From: Aegilops tauschii subsp. strangulata | Lineage: Eukaryota > Streptophyta > Magnoliopsida > Poales > Poaceae | Assembly (NCBI RefSeq): GCF_002575655.3 | Contig: NC_053040.3 | Span: 156,489,148 to 156,553,147, forward strand | Length of the DNA: 64,000 nt | Reading direction: 5' to 3' | The notes under the pieces: generated by a model | Told to the model about the DNA's origin: nothing | The model's input: only the letters and a program-made list of their open reading frames with translations | The model's database searches: none | Position numbers and translations under genes: made by a program | Shown here: positions 44,501-54,011 of the stretch, piece by piece | How positions within the stretch are numbered: position 1 is the stretch's first letter | How the letters are laid out: each line of letters begins with the position of its first letter

Positions 44501-45767
44501 GTAATTTTTTTTGCATCTACATCATCTGTTGGAGGTGGGTTTTGGGGCCTCTGAGATGCAAAAGTTAGTTATCTTTGCATCTAGATCATCTATTGGAGAT
44601 GCTCTTAAGCTTGGATTAGAGAGAACCTTTTGCACAATCTTGCTTAAATGATTTGTTAGCAACAAGCATTGTTTCACAGATAAAAGTAAAGTTTTAACGA
44701 AATAACAGGTATGCATAATAAATGTTACCAGGTGGAGTTCATTTTAGGTTGGACTATAACCTGGAAATTTTGGTGCATGGCTTCAATTTGCTTCCTACAC
44801 CTGTTTGAAATGACTCCGATTCTGTTGAATCAAATTAATTATGCGCGCCATGTTAACAAGCTGTTGATTAACTAATCGCATACCTGTTATTTTTGGAGCT
44901 GGAGCTGGGCCACTCGGGATGCTCGTTTCTGCGACGGCCTGGGAGCCGCCCGGGATGTCGTGGATGAAGTGGCAGTTGGAACCAAAGCGGCAACCTGCGG
45001 TACTGCACGTGCACGATGAGAAACACCATGCTGATAAGTAACTGAACCTGAACTAACGGAACAAGAAAGTAATCAGAACTGCAATGATGCCGAAGGTAAT
45101 CAGATCATGTTTTTCTTTACCCCAAAACCGTAGAACAGTTGTTCTGTGGTAATTTTCAATCTTTCACTAATTAAGGTATATGTACAATGGATCAAAATAA
45201 AAAGAAAATACAGTACTCGGGTCATGTTGGCGTTGTCCCAGAAAGGGATTACCTGAAGAACCTGACGCATGGCTTGGATTTGCTTCCCGCGCCTGCTTCA
45301 AACGCCTCCGGCACTGTACACCAAAACAATCGATCATGCGGTTCCAAGTTCAGTATACGCATCGCAGAATGGAAAATCTGGAGAGGAAACGAGCAAGCCA
45401 GTTTCGTCTGCACTCACTCGGCTCGCTCACCTCGGTTTCGCCGAGGCAATTCCGGATCCCCTATGCCTCCAGGAGCACCTCCAGGAACCCACAGTGCGGC
45501 ATCATCGGGGTGCTTGGCCAAGTCGGCGTGGGCGGGCAGCAGCTTGCATGCCTCCAAGCTGCCGACGGCGAGCAGGAGCCCCCTCGAGTACGTCATCCTC
45601 TTCGTCCGCCTCGCGATGACGTCGTTCCTCTCCTCCTCCCTTGCAACGATCGGCCGGTCAGATGAATCAATTGACAGACGGCGGTCGCTGTATGAACGAG
45701 CGTACCTCGTCGTGGCTACGGAGGGAGGAATAGCGGCATCATCACGAGGCGCCGAGGCCGAGCTCAT
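38519..45767 (-). CDS. KHZ-4: chimeric, internally duplicated six-finger CCCH / KH gene
   Basis: Exons: 45706-45767, 45431-45639, 45253-45313, 44884-45002, 44761-44821, 42254-42694, 41888-42006, 41765-41825, 38636-39302. All have GT-AG and matching phase; 1800 bases, 599 residues. Exons 1-4 are KHZ-3-like, exon 5 on is KHZ-5-like, and the unit of exons 3-6 repeats as exons 6-9. CCCH fingers start at C106, C166, C232, C313, C373 and C439. The KH domain is about 509-571, but its loop is GRGR (521-524). A TAG at 38636-38638 replaces the CAG of KHZ-5; 38 in-frame codons with a seventh finger follow to the old stop at 38519. Two Harbinger-type insertions and a MITE lie in introns. It may be an active novel gene or a decaying one. 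Transcription is untested. Confidence 0.7.
39998..40145. mobile_element. Self-complementary MITE in one intron copy
   Basis: 148 bp flanked by catg (39994-39997 and 40146-40149). Ends are gttttagagtc and, reversed, gttttcgagtc. The interior is a dense set of gcgactagtcgc / gagtcgcgactc palindromes. The corresponding intron copies at 43.4 kb and 47.9 kb lack it, so it arrived after the 3-kb duplication. Confidence 0.75.
40283..41608. mobile_element. Harbinger-type insertion in KHZ-4, older copy
   Basis: 1.33 kb at the same intron site as the 43552 insertion, with TTA flanks (40280-40282, 41609-41611). The left terminus has lost part of gcatctccaatagaagatg; the right end reads, reversed, gcatctccaaatgatctag. 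The GC-rich interior contains about four tandem units of roughly 129 bp (gcgtgcgggcggagcgg). Antisense proline-rich frames in it are not considered genes. Confidence 0.75.
42371..45355 (-). repeat. KHZ-4 internal duplication, unit 1
   Basis: The first copy of the duplicated unit. Its end at about 42370 joins the last three-finger-type exon directly to the second intron of a short-type gene (cagtatac shared with 45353-45360), with a microhomology near the joint. Exon order and sizes (61, 119, 61 bases) are the same in both units. Confidence 0.8.
43552..44604. mobile_element. Harbinger-type insertion in KHZ-4, younger-looking copy
   Basis: 1.05 kb with TIRs agcatctccaatagaagatg and, reversed, agcatctccaatagatgatc, flanked by TTA (43549-43551, 44605-44607). 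The equivalent site in KHZ-5 intron 2 (48139-48141) is empty with a single TTA. The interior is GC-rich with roughly 120-bp tandem units and no transposase. Confidence 0.85.
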
Positions 45768-45880
45768 CTCGCCGGCGGCGGGAACTCAGCCTAGTACGGC
45801 CGGGGAGGAGGGAGGCAAGTGGACGTACGGCCGGCGGCGCCCCTCCTATGCTAGGGAGCTTACTGTATTAAAATGCACCC

Positions 45881-45950
45881 AGGAACGAGGCGTCGCTTGT
45901 GACTTTGATCCATAGCGACGATTGGCTGGCGCAACTGGTTCAGCCAGCCG
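45881..45950 (-). promoter_or_regulatory. Conserved upstream block, KHZ-4 copy
   Basis: Matches the blocks of KHZ-1, -2 and -3 but reads gtgactttgatcc, so the TGACGT core is lost, while the inverted CCAAT box (cgattggctgg) is kept. It lies about 115-185 bases upstream of the start codon. Confidence 0.5.
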
Positions 45951-46259
45951 ATGCACGCGCGAGATGCAGCGGAGCTTCTTCAACTTCCACAGGAGCTGCA
46001 CGAGCGTTCGTTCGTGCGGATCTTCTCCCCAGGCTTATTAATGTGAGAGCAGAGCACAAACGTTGAGCCCGAGCCGGGAATCGTGCTGTTGGTCAGTGTT
46101 GCGACCCTGCAACTTAAAATGTCTCCCCCGGCCTCGGCAACATCACGGGGAGGTTCAGGTTTCAACATGAAAGTTCAGAGGCCGACTTGTTCGAGTATAT
46201 CAAGTTCAGGTCAGTCAGATACTTCAGGAAATGAACATGTCAAGCTTTCTACTAAAACC

Positions 46260-46368
46260 ACAACAGGCTGATAAAAGTCATGACAGATATGAAATCCATA
46301 AAATCGATGGCATAATCTCAGGGACAGTCAGAAAATCCATCATCAGCCCTCAAGGTTCAGAGTTACAC
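46260..46368 (-). promoter_or_regulatory. Conserved 3' UTR block of KHZ-5
   Basis: Located 45-150 bases past the KHZ-5 stop. Shares gtcatgacagatatgaaatc, ccataaaat-gatggcat and a ccctcaagg-ttca stretch with KHZ-4, and shorter parts with KHZ-2 and KHZ-3. Confidence 0.5.
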
Positions 46369-46412
46369 CGACTAATCGCTACTACAAATCACGTTGGGTG
46401 GGTAGATCAACC

Positions 46413-49036
46413 TCACGCGGCAGCCGACTTGCGCAGCTCGTTCTCGCCATGGGCAAAGTGGCATCTGTCGCCAAACGTGCACGATCCTTTCGTGAAGTTG
46501 TCGCACAGCTTGGTCTTGAAGTTGCTTCCCTGCCCACCGCCGCCGCCGCCGCGGTGAGATCCTCCAGCCAGGATCACGCCCGGCGGAGGGGCGTTGGCGC
46601 CGCCGCTGATCCTGAAGATCAACTCCCTGAGCATGGCGCTGGCGTTGTTGATCTGATCAAACGTGCCCTCGAGCTCAATGTTTTTCAAGGCTTCGTTTGA
46701 TTCGTGGTCCCGGATGGCCAGCTTGGCCCCGGTGACTCGGGATATCTGCTTTGTGTTGACTCCACCCCGCCCGATGATGGCGCCTGCGAGGGATGCATCG
46801 ACACTGACCTTGGCTGTGGAGGACGCCCCGAAACCTGCTGGAGTGGCCATGCCAGGGCTGGGCATTGCCGGAGGTCCAAAGTGACCGGTGGGCCTTGGTC
46901 CCATATGGGGTGGCATGGAGTTGTTGATGAACGTCTGCTTGCCGAGCTCCCTCTCACCATGTGCAAAGTGGCACTTGTCGCCCCATTTGCATCCCTCTGC
47001 AGTGTTATACTTGTTGCACAATTTAGTCTTGACAGTTGGTGTAGGGTGGCCATCTGGAACAGCAGATCCTGTGGGCATTCTTCCTTGGGGGTGTGCAAAT
47101 GCTTGGCCACCCAGGTTGCTCATCTTTGCAACAGCCTGGTGGCCACCGGGGAAGTAATGGAGGAAATGGCAACCCTCGCCAAAGGGGCAACCAGAGGTAC
47201 TGCACAGTGAGAATAATATGTGGGTAAGTAATTTAATTAGAAAAAAAGTTCATTTAAGCGCAACTGATATTGACTAGGAAGACTCGGACATATGAATTCA
47301 TAAGCCAAAAGGCTCATGAATATGATTACAAGTGTTGATAACATCTGAAGAACAATAAACATTCTAGGGCAAACTTTGCTGAACCCAATATACTTTGTGG
47401 ACTACAATCCAAATGAACCGAAGAAAAGTTCTACAGTGACTGCTATATACAGTGAAAACAATCTACAGTTCAAATGTTTGTTGATGATAATGATTTCTTT
47501 GTGTTGGCTCATTCTGCATCACCAAATCACAGGCAGTTTGGAGGACAAGAAACTATTCATGTGTGTTTCGGCAAGAGAAGAAATTGAACAGTTCCATAGT
47601 CAACATTCTCTGTTATATGTGTCTTCATCAAAGTACTTAAATACTGATGTTTGTTGAATGTCTGTTTCAGGGAGGCTCTCTTACGGATCATAAGTTCAAA
47701 TTTTGTTACTCCCTCATGATTAAGTATCACAAGCTTGTGATGCTTCAGTGACTCAACAAGCAACTGTTGATGGACATATAATTTAAAACCATACAGTAAA
47801 ACTTCATGCATGTACCAAATGTTAGAGTAAATAGTATATATCAAGAAGGATATATGTGGCAGAATTTCAGGTGTCCAACTCATATATTCAATCTTCTTTT
47901 CTCTCAATTCGATAAGAGGCTGTATCATGATATTACTGGCAGAATTTCAAGTGTCCAACTCATATATTCAATCTTCTTTTCTCTCAATTTGATAAGAGGC
48001 TGTATCATACGATACTACTGGCTGGTTGTTCGTCTGAAAAGAAGTTACATATCCTTATACTGTTCTTGCACTTTCACATATTCAGAAGCGATTTTGCACA
48101 GCCCATGCACATTCCAATTTTTACTCCAGTGGAAGTTCTTAAGCTTGGATTAGGGAGAACCTGTCGCACAATCTTGCTTAAATGATTTGTTAGCAGCAAG
48201 CATTCTTTCACAGATAAAAGTAAAGTTTTAACAAAATAACAGGTATGCAGAATAAATGTTACCAGGTGGAGTTCATTTTAAGTTGGACTATAACCTGAAA
48301 AATTTGGTGCATGGCTTCGATTTGCTTCCTACACCGGTTTGAAATGACTCCGATTCTGTTGAATCAAATTAATTATGTGCGCCAAGTTAATAAGCTGTTG
48401 ATTAACTAATCGCGATGCATAAAAGGACATTAATAGGCTGTTGCCTAATTGTACTACAATATAGTGCACTAATCGAAGCATAGACTACTAGTAGGAACTT
48501 TTCAGCTTGAACTAGTATCCAGCACTGAGAGCCTCGCTCCAAACTCCAGGCGAATTGTTGAGTAGGGAGCGAGGGCATGCCAAGTATTAATGCGCAGACT
48601 CCAGAAAAGAAGAGGGAGCCAGCTCCAATGGAGCAACGCAACAATACGCGACAATTAATAGGCGAATATTCATGTGCTCGGGTAAAATTACTGATCCCCA
48701 ACAAACCAGCATGCGGCGAATTGGCATATCTTAAGCAACACGAGCTTCTGAATATCCCCGAAACCCAACCATGGAGAAGTACAGATCCCATCAGGCCACC
48801 GCAGCACCGCTTCCACCGAAAAAGATACGAAACCCTAACCTAGCAACAGAGCAACTGAGCGGCATTCCCCAAGAACACTGAGCCGGAAGCTTCACCGGAC
48901 TAAACAAGCAGGGCGTCCTAGAGAAGCCGCCGGGGAAGATGATTTAGGGCAGGGCTCCACCCGACTCACCTCGCGTGCGCTTGCCTCCGACGGCGGCGCC
49001 ATCGGCCGTGCCCCTCTTGCGGCCGCCGCCTTCCAT
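46413..49036 (-). CDS. KHZ-5: canonical three-finger CCCH / KH protein
   Basis: Exons 48970-49036, 48295-48355 and 46413-47199; 915 bases, 304 residues, in phase. The N-terminus MEGGGRKRG is basic, with a likely nuclear signal (KRGT, GGKRTR). Finger 1 is C38, C47, C53, H57; finger 2 is C104, C113, C119, H123; the KH domain is about 174-236 with GRGG at 186-189. A glycine-rich linker follows, then finger 3 (C275, C283, C289, H293). This order (CCCH, CCCH, KH, CCCH) is that of plant KHZ proteins, which bind RNA and promote flowering and senescence in Arabidopsis. The start fits: it is the only ATG before the KR-rich leader. Of the cluster this looks most like the ancestral gene. Confidence 0.92.
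47857..48020. repeat. 80-bp tandem duplication in KHZ-5 intron 2
   Basis: Two adjacent copies starting tggcagaatttca (47857 and 47937). The homologous introns in KHZ-4 have one copy only, so this is specific to KHZ-5. Confidence 0.85.
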
Positions 49037-49216
49037 CGCTGCGTGCGCGCGCGCGGTAGCTCCGGCGAGCTTGGCTAGGGTTTGTGGCCTGTGAGTGGTG
49101 GCGGCGAGCAGGGGCGGAGGGAGGCTACCGGAACGGCACGGCAGGGTCGCTAAAGAGATCCGGACGGAGGAGTGAGGAAAGGCTTAAAAGGCGACCGGTC
49201 GGATAGGCTACGGGCG

Positions 49217-49440
49217 CGGTGTTCGGTCGGACGGCCGGGCCGGATGGTTTGTGAAAACATTTTAATACTTTTTTGTTTTTTTTCTCTTCTCCGTCTCTTT
49301 GTTTCGTGGTACCCAAATTTTGAGAACATGGTGTTGGGTTGGACGGCCGGGCCGGATGGTTCGAGAAGATATTTTAATATTTTTTGTTTTTTCTTCTCCT
49401 CTCCGTCTCTTTGTTTCGTAGTACCTAAATTTTTGAAATC
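49217..49440. repeat. Tandem duplication upstream of KHZ-5
   Basis: Two copies of about 110 bp, each starting at ggtgttcggtcggacgg or ggtgttgggttggacgg and running through ttctc-tctccgtctctttgtttcg. They lie about 180-400 bases upstream of the KHZ-5 start, possibly in its promoter. Confidence 0.8.
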
Positions 49441-50722
49441 TAATCGGCCCACAATCACACTCCACTATGAAACGTGGGAGCTTGTCAAAATGACATAATT
49501 TCATGTAGGATGATAGTAATATCCATTCACTTAATGTAAGAAACGAATTAGAAGGGTCGACACATTTCTATGAACAAATCATATCCGTTTCACAAAAACC
49601 TCTCATGTGTTACTCCATGTATGCTGCTTTCTTTCATATTTGAAACCATTGACACTCCACCCTTTGGGTTGTCGTTCGTTCATAAGCTCGTAGCCCGTTG
49701 CAAATGTGCCATGATATCACTCAGAACTTTGCCGTCAACTCGGCTCATCCTTCGCCAACCATCCCCTTTCATGCTCATGTGATCCCTCCAGGGGCTTCCC
49801 AGTCACCGTCTCCCATGGAGTTGCCACACCATCTTCTGCTCTCACCTTCTTTAATGCCCTGGCAGCTACCCCCCTCGTGTGGCGCCACTACTCCGTTTCG
49901 TGCAACGAAGATGAGGAACACTACAGAAAAATAGGACGGGGGTTGAACTTGAGGCTGGATTTCCACATCCATATTTCTCATCACACAAGTGATACTATGT
50001 GAATGCTTATGGTGACGAGAATCATGACGTGGTGGGCGGTACCTCCTGAATGGCATTCTTGTGCCGGCGGAACGACAAGGAGCTTAGGGAGGGGGGCTCT
50101 TCATCGTTGTTTGCCGCTATGTCGACGACGACGTACGCATGGGATTTCTTCCCCTTCACCATTGGTGACGTCACCGGGGAAGTGCCTAGCCGGTACAACA
50201 ACTTCTTGGTCTTCGACTACCCACATGACTCATCTACCACATTTTAATCCGCGGTTTTTCTTGTTTTCTAAGGTGATCTTCATAGGGTATAGGATGATCA
50301 TCTTTGATGATTATCAACATGGGTGCGCGGCAAGGGAGTTCACCAAGCATGGCATGCAACACTCCAACCCATGGACATCTCCCAAGTATGCAAATGTCAT
50401 TACCCCTTCAACACATTCAGCTTCCTCTCTTGCCCCCCGGGTTGGATCAAAGATCGAATCCTTTCCTCCAAGCTGGCCATTTTATGCTCTTTTTGTGTTT
50501 TGTGTTTTGAGTTTTTTTTGTGTTCACTTACTTAATTTCCCCATGTGGGTCATTATGCTGAATCGACAAGGTGTACCTCTTTCCCAGAATATGAAATGAC
50601 GACGTCGAAGTTGCAACACAACACAGGAGAACTGCAACAACCTTGACCCATTGGATTTGTGATTGCTACGACATGAAAGAACATGGGGCCATGGATGGAG
50701 GAGGGAGGCGGTGGGAGGTGGG
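49441..50722. other. Unassigned sequence
   Basis: Several short open frames (for example 50050-50247) but no recognised domain and no supported exon set. It could hold remnants of an old gene or transposon. Confidence 0.3.
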
Positions 50723-51149
50723 CAGGCTGAAAGATCGTGGATGTCGCCTAGAGGGGGGGTGAATAGGCGCTTTAAAATAATTACGGTTTAGGCTTGAACA
50801 AATGCGGAATAAACCTAGCGGTTAATTTGACAAGCACAAAACCTACAACAACTAGGCTCACCTATGTGCACCAACAACTTATGCTAAGCAAGATAAACAA
50901 CTAAGTGATAGCAAGATATATGACAAGAAACAATATGGCTATCACAAAGTAAAGTGCGTAAGTAAAGGGTTCGGTTCAGAGATAACCGAGGCACGTGGAG
51001 ACGACGATGTATCCCGAAGTTCACACCCTTGCGGATGCTAATCTCCGTTTGGAGCGGTGTGGAGGCACAATGCTCCCCAAGAAGCCACTAGGGCCACCGT
51101 AATCTCCTCACGCCCTCGCACAATGCAAGATGCCGTGATTCCACTAAGG

Positions 51150-51255
51150 GACCCTTGAGGGCGGTCACCGAACCCGTACAAATGGCAACCCTTGGGGGCG
51201 GTCACCGAACCCGTACACTTTGGCAACCCTTGGGGGCGGTCACCGGTACCCGTCA
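51150..51255. repeat. Threefold repeat inside the solo LTR
   Basis: The segment ccttgggggcggtcaccg or a close variant occurs three times at about 40-base spacing (51151-51240). Confidence 0.75.
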
Positions 51256-51835
51256 AATTGCTCGGGGCGATCTCCACAACCTAATTGGAGACCCCGACGC
51301 TTGCCCGGAGCTTTACACCACAATGATTGAGCTCCGAACACCACCAACCGTCTAGGGCGCCCAAGCACCCAAGAGGAACAAGCTCAAGGGTACCAAGCAC
51401 CCAAGAGTAATAAGCTTCTCAACTTGTAACTTCCACGTATCACCGTGGAGAACTCAAACCGATGCACCAAATGCAATGGCAAGGGCACACGGAGTGCCCA
51501 AGTCCCTCTCTCTCAGATCCCACCGAAGCAACTAATGCTAGGGAGGAAAATGAGAGGAAGAACAAGAAGGAGAACACCAAGAACTCCAAGATCTAGATCC
51601 AATGGGTTCCCCTCACATAGAGGAGAAAGTGATTGGTGGAAATGTGGATCTAGATCTCCTCTCTCTTTTCCCTCAAAAACTAGCAAGAATCCATGGAGGG
51701 ATTGAGAGATAGCAAGCTCGAAGAAGGTCAACAATGGGGGAAGAACACGAGCTCAAAGGATAAGGTTCAATGGGGAAGAAGACCCCCTTTTATAGAAGGG
51801 GAAAAATCCAACCGTTATGTGCTCAGCCCGCACAC

Positions 51836-52292
51836 GAGCGGAACTACCGCTCCACGAGCGGTACTACCGCTCTGGCGGAAGAGGCAGGGAAAAGGAGCAA
51901 CCAAACATGAACCTTGGGGCGGTAGTACCGCTTATAAGCGGTACTACCGCGCACCCCAGCGGTACTACCGCTGGAGGAGCAGAACACGGGACCAAAGATG
52001 CAGTAGCGGTACTACCGCCCGACCGGAGCGGTACTACCGCTTATAGGCGGTACTTACCGCCCATCAGGGCGGTACTACCGCTTATAGGTGGAACTGCCGT
52101 GCCTTACTACCGTGCAACTACTGCAAAACTCGACACGAAAAATGCAAGACCCAAAATCGAGGCGGTACCAGCGCGGAACCGTAGCCGTACTACCGCTTAT
52201 GGCCATAGGCGGTACTACCGCTTTGGACAGCGGTACTACCGCTTGGGGCAATAAGCGGTACTGCCGCTCTGGCCGCGGTACTACCGCTAGGA
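51836..52292. repeat. Field of gcggtactaccgc palindromic motifs
   Basis: More than a dozen near-copies of gcggtactaccgc or its inverse gcggtagtaccgc, in both orientations and at uneven spacing. The motif is close to self-complementary, so the field could form many small hairpins. Confidence 0.85.
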
Positions 52293-52899
52293 AGCCAAAA
52301 CTGCCATAACTTCTGCATAAGAGCTCCGAATTGAGCAAACTCAAGCTTATTGGATTGAGAAAGACGAGTAGCATCAAAACAGCGACTGGTTATAGTAAGA
52401 AGAGGCAGGGGAGGTATGCCAAAAAATAGAGGAGTGAAACCTCCAACCAAGAAGAACCGGCATAACCTCCAACATCGAAAACATCATAGAAGATGCGAGT
52501 GAACTCCGTTTTCGATGAACTCGAGCTTGTCATCAAGATGACCATAAGCTCCAAAACTCACAAAGAGAAGAACCAAACAAGAACCAACAAAGGTGATGCA
52601 AGGATGCAATGGTTTGAGCTCTCTATGAACGATACGATCAAGCTACTCATCGAGAGCCCCCCTTGATAGTATGACAATCGATCCTATAACCCGGTCTCCC
52701 AACTACCATCATGAGACCGGTAAAATAGAAAACCTATCAAGAGCAAACCTTTGCCTTGCACATGGTCCACTTGAGCTAGATGATGACGATCTTGACTCCC
52801 TCAAGTTGGACCACCTTTCTTGGTTGTGTTGGCTCGATGAAGACTAGTTGATTGCTCCCCCATACTCCACTATGGGTGAGCCACTCTTCCGCACATCTT

Positions 52900-53075
52900 C
52901 ACAAGTCCATTATCACCACAATGGACGGCAAGCTTCAAGCATTTGATCTCTTCATGATGCTTCACTTGAACTTGCGCACCGCAACATCTTCACAAGTCCA
53001 TTGTCGCCACAATGGATGGCAAGCTTCAAGCATTTGATCTCTTCATGATGCTTCACTTGAACTTGCACACCGCAA
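52900..53075. repeat. Tandem duplication of about 84 bp
   Basis: The segment starting cttcacaagtccatt and running through ggcaagcttcaagcatttga to cttgaacttgc occurs near 52898 and again near 52988, within the solo LTR. Confidence 0.8.
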
Positions 53076-54011
53076 CCTAACCCCACAAAGAACTCTCACG
53101 AAGATCATGGGTTAGTACACAAAGCGTAATCGACAATGCTTACCACACCATGGGATCGCTTGATCCCTCTCGGTACATCTTGTGCGCTTTGTGTGTTGAT
53201 CAACTTGATTCACTCTTGACTTAGTCTTGATCAACCTTGACTCTTTCCAACTCTCTTCATTTGGATGATGTCTTGAAGGTAAACATGAATGATCACACAA
53301 TCTTCTTCTTCAAGACATGCTTGCAATAAGTTCTACTCTCACATGACCAATCTTTGGATAATTCCTTAATAACACCTTGGTCACCACATAAACTCCTTGA
53401 AACCAACACATGGACTTCAAGAAATGCCTATGGACAAATCCTTCAAATATAACTCAAGGCAACCATTAGTCCATAGAGATTGTCATCAATTACCAAAACC
53501 AAACATGGGGGCACCGCATGTTCTTTCACAGGCGCTCTACGTCGAAAGCGGTGAACCCTAGCGAGTAGCGAGAGAGAGAAGAGGCGAGCGAGAAGTGTGC
53601 TCTCTGGACTGGGCTATCTCCGGGATAATTACACACCAATCTTAGAGCACACATGTAAGAAAGGGGCTTGAGAAATGCGGTAAGCCAGTCTGGACTAGCC
53701 TTTTTCTCATAGCGCATCATATTCGAGTTATTTTCAACTTCAATTGCCTGAGTCTGAACCAAAAAGCCAGAAAATACTGACCCTTAAATCATATGTAACC
53801 AATAATGGTTACAAATTACACCATTCTTCAATAGTATGCCACTTCCAAACCGGTACGAGTCAACCAGGAAGAGTACAAAATATGTGTGAAACGCTAAATA
53901 TCTTCATTGTGGTGACATAAAGAGAAGCGATTATTGGAAACAACACTAGGGCGATCCAACGCATAGCTGGTGATTCACCACAGCAGTGTAAAAGCTCAAT
54001 CATCTTTGAGC

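Larger units (their letters stand above)
50728..53528 (-). mobile_element. Solo LTR, 2.8 kb
   Basis: TG...CA ends with short inverted termini (TGAAAGATC on the left; TGAAAGAAC as the reversed right end) and perfect 5-base target duplications caggc at 50723-50727 and 53529-53533. There is no internal coding domain. Minus orientation is a guess. It contains a field of gcggtactaccgc motifs (51836-52292) and tandem segments near 51150-51250. Confidence 0.8.

Noticed and set aside
38636..45767. Reading KHZ-4 as two separate genes
   Set aside because: There is no promoter block, start codon leader or terminator between the halves; the only MSSA-type leader is at 45767, and the joint at 42370 is open in frame. 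Two transcripts remain possible.
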